The notes: generated from the letters alone by a model not told the origin. A stretch of DNA of 49,941 nucleotides from Acidobacteriaceae bacterium (GCA_030038435.1 JASHOY010000302.1:1-49941); one strand, 5' to 3'. Positions 19,271 through 28,648 are shown, counted from the stretch's first letter. Translations and numbers: made by a program.

Positions 19271-20431
19271 TCACCGTGAAGAAACCGCCCATCGCAAAGC
19301 CTCGACCACTTTCTTCTGCTGGCGCTCTTCAATGCGGTTGAAAAACGGCAAAGCCAGCATGCGCGAAGCAATCGCTTCGGTCACCGGCAGCGATACCGTC
19401 GCGCTCGAATGCCCGCGCCATGCCGGCTGCAAGTGAATGGGTGGGAAATAACGTCCCGTGGCGATGCCGTCATGCGCAAGCGCAGATTGCACATGGTCGC
19501 GATCCACATCGGCGGGAAGACGCACCGCATACACGAACCAACTGATCTCTCGTTGCACACGATGCAGCGGCGGTCGCTCAACTCCGGGAGTCTGCGCCAG
19601 TAGCTTGTCGTAGCGCTGCGCGGCGGCTTTGCGCATAGCAAGCATTTCGCCGAGCCGGCTTAATTGCGCCCGTCCCAGAGCGCAGGCCATCTCCGAGAGT
19701 CGATAGTTGTAACCCGGTTCTGCGTGATCGAGCCAACCGGAAATACTCGCTCCGCTCTTGGGCGCAGCATTGCCATCACATCTTCGTCCCTGGTTTCTAA
19801 GGCTGCGCAGCTGCGCGGCATGAACCGCATCGCGGCATAGCACTGCGCCGCCTTCGCCTGTGGTCAGTTGCTTGTTGGGATAAAAGCCAAAGACGGCCAG
19901 ATCGCCGAAACTGCCCACCCGCCGCGACTCGGTCTCGTCTCCAAAACGCGCCCCCAAAGCCTCGCAGGCATCTTCGATGATCGCCAGGCCATGCCGGCGG
20001 GCGATGGTTCCCAGCGCGTCCATCTGTGCCGGCACGCCAAACGTGTGAACCACCAGAATGGCCCGGGTTCGCCGGCTGACAGCCCGCTCCACCGCCGCGG
20101 GTTCGAGATTGAGAGTTGCCGCATCGATCTCCGCAAACACCGGCATGGCTCGCACCTGAAGCACCGCGTTGGCGACGGCTACAAAAGCGAACGACGGCAG
20201 AATCACTTCGTCGCCTTCGCCGATCCCCAGCGCCAGCAGTGCAAGATGCAATCCGGCCGTCCCCGAGCTGACCACCACGGCATGATCTACCCCGTGATAC
20301 TCCGCCAGCGCTTTTTCAAATGCTTCCAGCTCCGGACCGAGGCTGAGACAGGGAGTGCGCAAAACCGCCGTAACCGCCGCAATTTCCGCGTCCGTAATGT
20401 CAGGCGCGGAGAGGGGAATGCGTTCCGTCAT
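19271..20431 (-). CDS. DegT/DnrJ/EryC1 family sugar aminotransferase (LegC-like candidate)
   Basis: Encodes 386 residues and overlaps the epimerase stop codon by 4 nt. It is a PLP fold-type I enzyme: an early APDI segment, a phosphate-cup SSGTAGLHLAL, Asp in IIEDACEALGA, and the Schiff-base Lys187 in YPNKQLTTGEGG. The family transaminates nucleotide-linked 4-keto sugars. Sitting after a 4,6-dehydratase and a hydrolysing UDP-HexNAc 2-epimerase, the natural model is the 4-aminotransferase of legionaminic-type or related diamino-sugar synthesis. Regio- and stereospecificity cannot be judged from sequence, and the pathway is incomplete here. Confidence 0.87.
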   Translation of the reverse strand: MTERIPLSAPDITDAEIAAVTAVLRTPCLSLGPELEAFEKALAEYHGVDHAVVVSSGTAGLHLALLALGIGEGDEVILPSFAFVAVANAVLQVRAMPVFAEIDAATLNLEPAAVERAVSRRTRAILVVHTFGVPAQMDALGTIARRHGLAIIEDACEALGARFGDETESRRVGSFGDLAVFGFYPNKQLTTGEGGAVLCRDAVHAAQLRSLRNQGRRCDGNAAPKSGASISGWLDHAEPGYNYRLSEMACALGRAQLSRLGEMLAMRKAAAQRYDKLLAQTPGVERPPLHRVQREISWFVYAVRLPADVDRDHVQSALAHDGIATGRYFPPIHLQPAWRGHSSATVSLPVTEAIASRMLALPFFNRIEERQQKKVVEALRWAVSSR

Positions 20432-21621
20432 CTCTGCCCCGTTTCGCCGGGAACCGGCACCGGCGGCTTAATCAGCAGTCCATCGAGCCCGACGGAAGTG
20501 AGCACACGCGCGATCGTCTGAGCAGCCGTTCCATCCCCATAAGGATTCACCATGCCTTTCAGGCTCTTGCGAAACTCCCGGCTTAGCGCCTTTTCGATCG
20601 CAGCGGAAATAGCGCCGGCATCGGCGGGCACATCGATCACATTTGGCGCTCGATCCCTTCCCTGCTGCCGCATGCCCACATTCACCACCGGCAGAGCGAA
20701 CGAAGCCGCTTCCATGATGCCGCTCGACGAGTTGCCGATCAAGGCATCGGCGTGAGCCAGCAAGCTCCAGTAAGTGACCGCGTCGAGGTTCACAAAGACA
20801 TGAGTCCGCTCTCTCACGGCTGCCAGCGAGCGCGTCCGCTCGATGAGCGCATGGCTGCCCGCGTCGGCGTTGGGATAGACAAAGATCAACTGCCCCGCAA
20901 CCTGATCGAGCGCAGCGAAGAAAGCCTCGGCCTCGGCATTGGTGTCATGCAGAATCGTGACCGGATGCCATGCGGCCAGCAGCGTGGACGGGGCAAGCTC
21001 AATGCCAAGACGTTCATTGAGCGCGGAACGAATCAGCAGATTTGACCGGCGCAGATGATCGAGCGATGGCGCTCCCGCACGGTGTACGCGCCACGGTTCC
21101 TCGCCCATCGCAATCACGCGCCGGCGTGCCATTTCCGTTGAAGTGAAATGAATATGCGCGAGCTTGGTCAGCGCGTTGCGAACCGCATCGTCAATCGCAC
21201 CCTGGCTCACCTCGCCGCCCTCGATGTGAGCAACGGGAATGCGAAGAGCGAGCGCCGTGGTTGCCGGCGCCAGCATCTCGTAGCGATCGGCAATCAGCAA
21301 CAGCAAATCCGGTCGCCAGGCAGTCAGCGCATCGGCAAGGCCCAAGACGGCGACACCGATAGTTTTGGCCATCCCCGTATCGGTGTCAGAATTAAGCAAA
21401 CATTCGACGCGGGCGCGCACGGGAAATCCATCGCGCTCGATCTGGGTGACGGTCAGGCCGAACTGCGGGGAAAGATGCGGCCCCAGCGCAAAAACCCCGA
21501 GGTCTACTCCTGGATGGTTCGCCAATTCGCGCAGCGGCCAGTAAAGATGGCTGTAGTCGGCGCGCGATGTGGTGACGACGCCAATGCGCCGCTTGCCTTC
21601 GCAGCCCGCGCCGGCACTCAC
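20428..21621 (-). CDS. Hydrolysing UDP-N-acetylglucosamine 2-epimerase (NeuC/LegG-like)
   Basis: Encodes 397 residues with a GTG start that overlaps the dehydratase stop codon (GTGA). It shows the GT-B-like epimerase_2 family features: an early RADYSHLYWPL segment, LLLIADRYEMLAPA, HIEGGEVSQGAIDDAVRNA, HPVT near residue 217, and GNSSSGIMEA near the C-terminus. The order HIEGGE..GAIDD..RNA is typical of the NeuC/LegG/NnaA hydrolysing subgroup, which releases the nucleotide and inverts C2. In the legionaminic pathway this step makes the 6-deoxy-mannosamine precursor for the synthase. Confidence 0.88.
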   Translation of the reverse strand: MSAGAGCEGKRRIGVVTTSRADYSHLYWPLRELANHPGVDLGVFALGPHLSPQFGLTVTQIERDGFPVRARVECLLNSDTDTGMAKTIGVAVLGLADALTAWRPDLLLLIADRYEMLAPATTALALRIPVAHIEGGEVSQGAIDDAVRNALTKLAHIHFTSTEMARRRVIAMGEEPWRVHRAGAPSLDHLRRSNLLIRSALNERLGIELAPSTLLAAWHPVTILHDTNAEAEAFFAALDQVAGQLIFVYPNADAGSHALIERTRSLAAVRERTHVFVNLDAVTYWSLLAHADALIGNSSSGIMEAASFALPVVNVGMRQQGRDRAPNVIDVPADAGAISAAIEKALSREFRKSLKGMVNPYGDGTAAQTIARVLTSVGLDGLLIKPPVPVPGETGQR

Positions 21622-22697
21622 GCTGTCACCCGCGAAATGCCCTCGCCGGCCAGAGCCGAGAGAACCGCGCTGGGCGTGTAATCCGGCACGAGCTTGCGCA
21701 GATGCGCGATAGCGGCGGGCAAATCGCGCGTGTCGAGGGCGGCGCGCAGCTCGGCAAGCGCGCCGTGTAAATGGCCATTGGCAAGGATCGGCGATTCAAT
21801 CCGGAGCAAATCCTTGCCGGCTGCCGGCCCCGCTGTTTCCGCTTCCGACCAGAACTGTTCCGCCTGCTTGTCTCCAGCGCGCAGCCCCGTGATCTGGATA
21901 GGAATTGTCCGCCCTGGAGCCAGCGCCTGCGCCATGAAACGCGCCAGATCAGCGACCCGGTGGGGCGGCGACAGCGCGGGCGCCAGCAGCGCCGGAGCTT
22001 CGCGCTCAACCGCAGCCGCGAGCAGCAGGTTCACGGCTTCCTCCACAGTGAGGAAGTAACGGCGCGCTGCCGCATCGGTAACCGTCAGCGGACCGCCGCA
22101 TGCAATCTGCTCAGCAAAGACTTCCGCCACGCTGTCACGCGAGGCCAGCACGTTGCCCAGGCGCAAAGCAACACCGCCTGCGGCAAGGACCAGATGCTCG
22201 GCCGCTCGCTTGGTGGCGCCCATCATCGATGCCGGCGCAGCGGCTTTGTCGGTGGAGAGCAGAACCACGCGCGCATCCGATGCCGCGGAAACTAGGGACA
22301 CAGTGCCGAAGACATTGTTTTCGATGGCCGCAAACGGCTGTTCTTCGAGCAGTGGAACGTGCTTGAAAGCAGCCGCGTGAAAAACCAGACGCGGTCCATA
22401 TCGAGAGAAGATCTCTTCGAGCATTTCACGGTCTGAAACGCTGCCCAACACATATTCCGCTCGCGCTCTCCTTCCGGCATCGCCGCATTGGCGCTGCAGG
22501 GCGAATAAATTGCTTTCTGACGCCTCCAGAAGCACCAGCGCCGGCGGCGCCAGCTCAGCCAGTCGCAGCGCGAGCGCGGAGCCGATGGATCCGCCGGCCC
22601 CGGCAATCAGGATCGGCGTCTCACGCAGCGGCTCGAGCATGTGCGTTGGCGGCGGCGCTACGCTCCGTCGTCCCAGAAATTCGCTCCAGTTCAGCAT
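21618..22697 (-). CDS. Nucleotide-sugar 4,6-dehydratase (Polysacc_synt_2; LegB/FlaA1-like)
   Basis: Encodes 359 residues. I took ATG 22697 (MLNWSEFLGRR) because the FLGRR segment normally precedes the dinucleotide-binding GAGGSIGSALA in this family; GTG 22736 is possible and neither has a strong ribosome site. Further landmarks are FHAAAFKHVPLLEEQP and LLSTDKA...MMGATKRAAE, where Met replaces the catalytic Tyr as in FlaA1/WbpM-type dehydratases. It lacks the membrane domain of CapD-size homologues, so it should be cytoplasmic. It would convert UDP-GlcNAc (or GDP-GlcNAc) to the 4-keto-6-deoxy sugar. It is first in a three-gene overlapping operon. Confidence 0.87.
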   Translation of the reverse strand: MLNWSEFLGRRSVAPPPTHMLEPLRETPILIAGAGGSIGSALALRLAELAPPALVLLEASESNLFALQRQCGDAGRRARAEYVLGSVSDREMLEEIFSRYGPRLVFHAAAFKHVPLLEEQPFAAIENNVFGTVSLVSAASDARVVLLSTDKAAAPASMMGATKRAAEHLVLAAGGVALRLGNVLASRDSVAEVFAEQIACGGPLTVTDAAARRYFLTVEEAVNLLLAAAVEREAPALLAPALSPPHRVADLARFMAQALAPGRTIPIQITGLRAGDKQAEQFWSEAETAGPAAGKDLLRIESPILANGHLHGALAELRAALDTRDLPAAIAHLRKLVPDYTPSAVLSALAGEGISRVTA

Positions 22698-22882
22698 CTT
22701 CAGGCTCGAAATCACTTCAGCAGTATAAATTGACACATTTCTGCGTCTTGGAACTACGCAATCGGGCAAATCGCATTCGACGCGCGGCCGGGATACCTGC
22801 AAGAAGCCCGGCAATTCGCATACACTAGCTGGTTCCGCGGTTTTTGTGGGAAGAGACGCGCACTGCCGCGTTGGAGACACCA

Positions 22883-25800
22883 TTGCGAAATATCCGTGTG
22901 CGATTCGGCTGGTATGTATTCCTTGTCCTTTTTCTCTTTGCAGCGGCACTCGCAGGCGCGGAGGCGCATTTCAACGTCGATGCCATACGCCTCAACAATC
23001 GCGGGGTCGCACTTATGGGCCAGCAGTTTACCCAGCAGGCGCAGACGGCATTCGAAGAAGCGTTCAAGAAAGATCCGAAATTTGCGCAGGCGGCCATCAA
23101 CGATGGCATCGCGCTATACACCTTGCAGAAACTGAATGCGGCCGAACAGGTACTGCGGCAAGCCATTGCTCTCGATCCAGACAGCGCTCAGGCCTGGTAC
23201 AACCTCGGACTGGTTCAACATGCAGCCAACGATTTGCAGCTGGCGCTGGCCAGCTTTCAACGCGCAGCGGCGCTTGATTCCCAGGACACAGATTCGCTTT
23301 ACTTCGAAGGCGCCTGCTACGAGGAGCTGAAGGAGTTCGACAAGGCAATTGCGATTTTCAGAAAAGCACTCGCCATCAACCCCCTGCATGCCTCTGCTGA
23401 ATTCGGCCTGGCGCGCTCGCTGCAGCGCACCGGCCAGACGGCTCAAGCGCGAGCAGATTTCACCCGATTCCAGCATCTGACCAGCACCAAGATCGGCTCG
23501 CCTATCGGCCTGGCATACGGCGAGCAGGGACATTACTCGACCGTGAAGGCTGTCGAAGAGCCGCAGGCAATCCAGCAGCAGATGATTCCGGTAAGCCTGG
23601 TGGCCGAGCCGATGCTGTCGGGAAGCGCCGCCGCTAACTTCCAGGCAAACGGAGGCGCGTGCATGATGGACACCACCGGCACGGGCCAGATGGACCTCAT
23701 CCTCATGCGCTCGGGCGCGCAGGCCATTCAGGTGCTGCATCGCCGCCCTGACGGCAGTTTTGAAGAACTCGACGCGCGGGCCATGGGGCTGAAAGCCGCG
23801 GGCCATGCCGTGGCGTGCGCCGTAGGAGACTACAACGGCGACGGCTTGAACGACCTGGCCGTGGCAACCGACGATGCTCTGCTGCTCTTCCGCAATCTGG
23901 GCAACGGAAAATTCAAAGACGTAACGGCGGAATCAGGTCTTGCGCCGCGCAACATGCCAACCGGCATCACATTCATTGACTACGATCACGACGGCGATCT
24001 CGATCTGCTGCTCACCGGCTCGCCGCTCACGCCCGGAGGCGAATCCAACGTCCTGTGGCGCAATAATGGCGACGGCACCTTTACCGAACAGACAGCTCAA
24101 ACCGGAATAGGCGGAAGTGGCAAAACAGCGGCAGCGATTCTCACCGACTTTAACAACGATCGCGCCGTGGATATGGCCATCACCGGCGACGGCCCTTCGC
24201 CCATCCTCTACGTGAATCCACGCGAAGGCAAATATCCCACGCAGCCGCTCTTCGAGGGCCAGAGACTCCCACCCACCGTGGGCGTGGCCGTGCTCGACTA
24301 CAACAAAGACGGCTGGATGGACATCGCCGTCACCCACGCCGGGCCGCCGGGACTCACGCTGTGGCGCAACGTTCCCGGTCCCAACAACGTTGGCCGCCGC
24401 TTTGAGCGCGCGCCCCTGCCCTTGCACGGCGCGCTGCGCGGCTGGGGGCTGACGCCCGTCGACATCGACAATGACGGATGGGTGGATCTGGCGGCCATCG
24501 TAGACACAAAAGCCGGGCCGCAGATTCGAGTCTTCCGCAATCTCGGGAATGGCTCCTTTGAAGACGTGAGCCGCGAGCTGGGCTTGGATAAGGTAAAGCT
24601 GCGTGCGCCGCGCGGATTGATTGCAGCCGACGTGGAAAACGACGGCGCTCCGGATTTGATCGTCACCCAGCAGGACGCGCCTCCCGTCCTGCTTCACAAC
24701 ATAGGCGCCAACAAGAATCACTTTGTGCGGCTCGACCTGCGCGGACTGGCCGATAACAAAACTGCGCTGGGCGTAAAAGTCGAAGTGTATGCCGACGGGC
24801 TATGGCAGAAGTGGGAACTTCCCGGCGCTTCCGGCTATCAGACCCAGGCGCCTCCGCAGCTTCTCATAGGTCTGGGCAACGCCGATGGCATCAACCTGCT
24901 GCGCATTCTGTGGCCGACCGGCGTTCTGCAGGACGAAATCAATCTGCCCCACACCGAGACCATCCAGATGAAGGAGGCCGATCGCCGCGGCAGTTCCTGC
25001 CCGGTTCTTTTTGTGTGGAACGGCCACGAATACAAATTTGTGACCGACGTCATCGGCGCAGCCGTGGTTGGCCACTGGTTCACGCCCACGCGGCGCAACA
25101 TTCCCCGCCCCAGCGAGTGGGTCAAGATCGACGGCAGCGATGTGGCTGCGGTAAACGGCAAAATCAGTCTGCGCTTTATGGAGCCGATGGAAGAGGTGAA
25201 CTATATCGACCGGCTAAAACTTGTTGCCATCGACCATCCGGACAATGTGCAGGTGAATCCCGACGAGCGTTTCCTCGACAATCCTCCGTTCGCATCGGGC
25301 CGCGTTGTTGCCAGCCTCGGCGCCCGCCTGCCCGCGGGGGCCTGGGACGGCGAAGGCCACGATGTGCTCGCCCTGTTGCGCCATCGCGATCACGAGTTTG
25401 CCAGCGGCTTCGAGCCGCTGCCCTATGACGGCTTCGCCAATCTGCACGCGTTGACGCTCGATTTGGGCAACGTCAACCTCAAGGCACCCCTGCGTCTGCT
25501 CATGACCGGCTACGTGAATTACTTCAGCGCCACCTCGCTCTATGCCGCGTGGCAGGCGGGCATCAAGCCCATCTCCCCATATGTTGAAGCGCAACTTCCT
25601 GACGGCTCCTGGCAGCGCATTGCCGACGACGCGGGATTCCCGGCCGGCCTGGAGCGCACCATCGTCGTAGATCTCAGCGGCAAGCTTCCGCCCGGCACAC
25701 GGCGCATCCGCCTCATGACCAACCTGCAGATCTACTGGGACCAGGTACTCATCGACAACCACACCGAGGGTCAATTCCGTGCCACCGAGCTGCCGCTGGA

Positions 25801-26398
25801 TTTCGCCACCGAGCAGTTCCGCGGCTACCCGAAGGAAATCGACGGCGCCAGCCCCGGCGATCTGAGCTACAACTACAATCTCGTCAGCCTCACCGGACCG
25901 TTCCAGCGCGAGCGCGGCAGTTACACGCGCCTCGGTGATGTAACTCCGCTGTTAAAAAGCGTCGATGACCGCTTCGCTATTTTCGGCAGCGGTGAGGGCA
26001 TCGCAGCCGAGTTTGACAGCTCGAAGCTGCCCAAGTTGCCGCCAGGCTGGACGCGCGACTACTTCTTCTACGCCAACGGATACGTCAAGGACATGGACTG
26101 GTGGGACGCCGCGCCGTTTACCGTCGCGCCGCTTCCCTTCCACAATATGACCGCCTATCCGTATCCTGTGAGCGAGAGATTCCCGGCGAATGCGGCCTCG
26201 CTTGCTTACCGGCTCAACTGGAACGACCGCTTCGTCTCCGGGAAGCCGGAAGGACTTCACCTTTTCAATTACCAGTGGATTCCCTCCACTCCAAAAGACG
26301 ATCGTGCAGCGGAAATTAAAGAAGTGAAAGAGCACGGCGCGCGGCAAGCAGCAATCGTCAATAAAACGGGCGCAGCGCGGAAGAGTGGAACGCGGTAG
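22883..26398 (+). CDS. Large exported TPR + FG-GAP + ASPIC/UnbV protein with a conserved C-terminal extension
   Basis: Encodes 1,171 residues from TTG 22883, chosen because GGAG lies 6 nt upstream and a normal signal peptide (FGWYVFLVLFLFAAALAGA) follows. Domain order: four to five TPR units (about 35-190, e.g. AWYNLGLVQHAANDLQLALASF), FG-GAP/VCBS propeller (about 250-620, with DYNGDGLNDLA, DYDHDGDLDLL, DIDNDGWVDLA), ASPIC/UnbV (about 630-700), then about 470 residues that start CPVLFVWNGHEYKFVTDV and contain Trp/Tyr-rich beta segments. TPR-CRTAC1 fusions are typical of Acidobacteriota. The C-terminal region recurs in the family but has no name I can give. It is divergent from the nonulosonate-like operon. 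Confidence 0.85.
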   Translation: MRNIRVRFGWYVFLVLFLFAAALAGAEAHFNVDAIRLNNRGVALMGQQFTQQAQTAFEEAFKKDPKFAQAAINDGIALYTLQKLNAAEQVLRQAIALDPDSAQAWYNLGLVQHAANDLQLALASFQRAAALDSQDTDSLYFEGACYEELKEFDKAIAIFRKALAINPLHASAEFGLARSLQRTGQTAQARADFTRFQHLTSTKIGSPIGLAYGEQGHYSTVKAVEEPQAIQQQMIPVSLVAEPMLSGSAAANFQANGGACMMDTTGTGQMDLILMRSGAQAIQVLHRRPDGSFEELDARAMGLKAAGHAVACAVGDYNGDGLNDLAVATDDALLLFRNLGNGKFKDVTAESGLAPRNMPTGITFIDYDHDGDLDLLLTGSPLTPGGESNVLWRNNGDGTFTEQTAQTGIGGSGKTAAAILTDFNNDRAVDMAITGDGPSPILYVNPREGKYPTQPLFEGQRLPPTVGVAVLDYNKDGWMDIAVTHAGPPGLTLWRNVPGPNNVGRRFERAPLPLHGALRGWGLTPVDIDNDGWVDLAAIVDTKAGPQIRVFRNLGNGSFEDVSRELGLDKVKLRAPRGLIAADVENDGAPDLIVTQQDAPPVLLHNIGANKNHFVRLDLRGLADNKTALGVKVEVYADGLWQKWELPGASGYQTQAPPQLLIGLGNADGINLLRILWPTGVLQDEINLPHTETIQMKEADRRGSSCPVLFVWNGHEYKFVTDVIGAAVVGHWFTPTRRNIPRPSEWVKIDGSDVAAVNGKISLRFMEPMEEVNYIDRLKLVAIDHPDNVQVNPDERFLDNPPFASGRVVASLGARLPAGAWDGEGHDVLALLRHRDHEFASGFEPLPYDGFANLHALTLDLGNVNLKAPLRLLMTGYVNYFSATSLYAAWQAGIKPISPYVEAQLPDGSWQRIADDAGFPAGLERTIVVDLSGKLPPGTRRIRLMTNLQIYWDQVLIDNHTEGQFRATELPLDFATEQFRGYPKEIDGASPGDLSYNYNLVSLTGPFQRERGSYTRLGDVTPLLKSVDDRFAIFGSGEGIAAEFDSSKLPKLPPGWTRDYFFYANGYVKDMDWWDAAPFTVAPLPFHNMTAYPYPVSERFPANAASLAYRLNWNDRFVSGKPEGLHLFNYQWIPSTPKDDRAAEIKEVKEHGARQAAIVNKTGAARKSGTR

Positions 26399-26409
26399 CG
26401 CATTGGCGC

Positions 26410-26415
26410 TATACT
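26410..26415 (+). promoter_or_regulatory. Candidate -10 element upstream of the second small secreted protein
   Basis: TATACT (5 of 6 matches to TATAAT) ends 32 nt before ATG 26448. The -35 position is poor. A 6-bp hairpin TAGCGC/GCGCTA at about 26396-26411 overlaps it, so the region could instead mark the end of the upstream gene. Confidence 0.3.
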
Positions 26416-26447
26416 TCATCGCGATTCCACAATCAGGAGAACGAGGT

Positions 26448-26969
26448 ATGCAAACGCGGTCCATCATGAGTGTGTTAGCGGGCGGAGTGCTGGCCCTGGC
26501 GTTGACAGCCGCGCCCACCGCATTGCGGGCGCAGCGGACGCTGACGGTTCTCGGGCCGCCGGCGATGCAACGGCTTATGCCCTCAGCGGTCTTCTATGAC
26601 GGCCAGGTCGCCACCACCCAGCTTCGCAATTCCGGCGGCGTCAAATTCAGCGACGGCCACTATGTTCTTATCAGCCTCGTAGATACTTCCGGCTATTCAT
26701 CCGGAGTGGCGGCAAAATATCAGGCGTATTTCATCACCGAGGTTCCGCTTCGCGTAGGTGGAGCGCCGCTCCGCGCAGGCGTCTATGGCATCGGTTTCAT
26801 CAGCAATCATAAGTTCGTGGTCACCGACGTAGGCGGGCATGACGTGCTCACTGTTGAATCTGCTAACGACAGTGCGATGAAGCGTCCGATGCCTTTGCAG
26901 GTGCTGGCAGGCTCAGGCAGCACCTTCCGCGTCTATGTCGGCCGCAGTTACGTGGTCATGAGCCGCTGA
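26448..26969 (+). CDS. Small secreted protein of unknown function (173 aa, paralogue of the gene at 17624)
   Basis: ATG 26448 lies after AGGAGAACGAGGT and starts a signal peptide cleaved near ALRAQ. It has the same length as the 17624 product and shares the pattern of a Tyr/Ser-rich strand, KYQAYFITEVPLR, a short turn, then GVYGIGF, and a late hydrophobic pair. The second half (VTDVGGHDVLTVES, FRVYVGRSYVVMSR) is beta-rich. No known domain is recognised. It lies between the TPR/FG-GAP giant and the amidase, with no obvious partner. Confidence 0.7.
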   Translation: MQTRSIMSVLAGGVLALALTAAPTALRAQRTLTVLGPPAMQRLMPSAVFYDGQVATTQLRNSGGVKFSDGHYVLISLVDTSGYSSGVAAKYQAYFITEVPLRVGGAPLRAGVYGIGFISNHKFVVTDVGGHDVLTVESANDSAMKRPMPLQVLAGSGSTFRVYVGRSYVVMSR

Positions 26970-27068
26970 CAAGAGGGGTTTCGTGGGTTCCTCCATTGGG
27001 AAGCAACAGGACGCGTCAGCTCTAGGCGGCCGACACTCTCGCCAAGCGCGGATTCCGGAGCCGATAGC

Positions 27069-28490
27069 ATGACCCATCCCGCAACCGGCATCGTGCTCTG
27101 TTCTGCGTCTCATCAGTTAGCGCTTTTGCGCAGTGGCCAGCTCTCGATTCTAGAACTGGCCGAAGTGCACATCCGTCAGATCGAGCGTCTGAATCCGTCC
27201 CTGAACGCATTCGTCCACTTCGACGGCGATCGAGTACGCGATTCAGCCCGCCGCTTGGATGCGCTGTCTGAAGTGTCAGGCCCGCTTCACGGTCTGCCCG
27301 TCACGGTCAAATCCTCCATTGCCACCGCCGGATATCGCTGCGAAATCGGCAGCACGCTGAACAGGGGCTATCAGCCCCGTGAAGACGCCGTGGTGGTTGC
27401 CCGCCTGCGCGCCGCCGGAGCCTTGATCCTAGGCACGACCAACTGTCCCGAATTCCTGATGGCTTACGAGACTGACAACCTGCTCCACGGGCGCACCAGC
27501 AACCCATGGGACCTGGAGCGCACGCCGGGTGGATCGAGCGGCGGCGAATCGGCCGCCATCGCCGCAGGCATGTCTGCCGCAGGCTTGGGCAGCGACAGCG
27601 GCGGATCGGTCCGTGTCCCTGCGCACTTCACCGGCATTTGCGCGCTTAAACCTACGCCCGGCCGCATCCCCGGCCGCGGCCACCTGCCACCATGCGTAGG
27701 CCCGTTTTCCATCCTCGGGGCCATCGGCCCCATGGCCCGCACTATCGCCGACATCACGCTGCTCTTCCGCACCCTGAGCGGCCAGGACCCAGACGACCCC
27801 GCCAGTCCTCCACTCCCGTTACGCGAGCCCACCCTCGAAGAGCTCCGCTGCAACACCATCGGCTATTTCGAAGACGACGAACTCACGCCCGTCACCTCGG
27901 AAACCCGGCTGGCCGTGCGATCCGCTGCAGAAGCCCTCGGCGAATCAGGCTTCCGCGTCGAGCCCTTCCGCCCGCAGACGCTCGAACCCCTGCGCAAACT
28001 CTGGTGGAAGTTCTTCGTCCAATGCGGCGCCATGTTTTATGAACCCACCGTCCGCGGCAAGCGCGAGCAACTGAGCCCCATCTTCAAAGAGTTCCTCGCC
28101 TTTTCGGAATCCATTCCGCCTCTCGCAGCAACCGAACTGCTCGAAGCATGGGCGGAACTCGACCTGCTGCGCGCGAAAACCCTCGCCGCCATGCGCGACT
28201 ATCCCGTGCTTCTCTGTCCCGTCGCCGCCATTCCCGCATTCCGTCACGGCGAACGGGCCTGGAAGATCGAAGGCCGCACTATCGACTATCTCGATGCCGT
28301 GCGCTATACGCAATGGTTCAACGCGCTTGCCGCACCTGCCGCGGTAGTTCCTGTGGGCATCTCGCCTGAAGGCTTACCCATCGGCGTCCAGATCGTCGCC
28401 CGTCCCTTCGAAGACGAGACCGCATTAGAGATCGCCGCCCTCGTCAACGCCGCATTCGGCTATCGTCCGCCCGCACTTGCCAACGCCTGA
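27069..28490 (+). CDS. Amidase signature family enzyme
   Basis: Encodes 473 residues, start ATG 27069 with GGAG 8 nt upstream. It carries the Ser-cisSer-Lys machinery: Lys81 in PVTVKSS, the serine pair 156-157 in GGSSGGE, and the nucleophile Ser180 in GSDSGGSVR. No signal peptide is present. The family hydrolyses amides ranging from aryl amides to Gln-tRNA; this length and the absence of gatB/gatC nearby favour a stand-alone amidase rather than GatA. A gap of 158 nt containing an operator-like dyad separates it from the DAHP synthase, so it may or may not belong to the following operon. Confidence 0.9.
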   Translation: MTHPATGIVLCSASHQLALLRSGQLSILELAEVHIRQIERLNPSLNAFVHFDGDRVRDSARRLDALSEVSGPLHGLPVTVKSSIATAGYRCEIGSTLNRGYQPREDAVVVARLRAAGALILGTTNCPEFLMAYETDNLLHGRTSNPWDLERTPGGSSGGESAAIAAGMSAAGLGSDSGGSVRVPAHFTGICALKPTPGRIPGRGHLPPCVGPFSILGAIGPMARTIADITLLFRTLSGQDPDDPASPPLPLREPTLEELRCNTIGYFEDDELTPVTSETRLAVRSAAEALGESGFRVEPFRPQTLEPLRKLWWKFFVQCGAMFYEPTVRGKREQLSPIFKEFLAFSESIPPLAATELLEAWAELDLLRAKTLAAMRDYPVLLCPVAAIPAFRHGERAWKIEGRTIDYLDAVRYTQWFNALAAPAAVVPVGISPEGLPIGVQIVARPFEDETALEIAALVNAAFGYRPPALANA

Positions 28491-28533
28491 TTCCGGCCTC
28501 CAAATCCCTTCTCTTCTGCACCGAGAAACTTCA

Positions 28534-28553
28534 TGTCACACGCCCTTGTGACA
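28534..28553. promoter_or_regulatory. 20-bp dyad, possible operator of the 28649-38341 gene row
   Basis: TGTCAC, eight bases, then GTGACA forms a perfect 6+6 palindrome, 95 nt upstream of the GTG start of the DAHP synthase. The half-sites resemble those bound by helix-turn-helix dimers, but spacing is not the CRP type. No regulator gene adjoins it. Confidence 0.35.
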
Positions 28554-28648
28554 GCTATCACAACACACGCCCGTCTCCATCCTTCGATTGATGGCATAAC
28601 CTCAGCGCTCGCATTACTCTGGCCCTTCCCCAGATTGGAGCGCGCAAG

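Noticed and set aside
27069..28490. Assignment of the amidase as GatA of the Glu-tRNA amidotransferase
   Set aside because: No gatB or gatC adjacent, and the motifs are shared by all amidase-signature enzymes.
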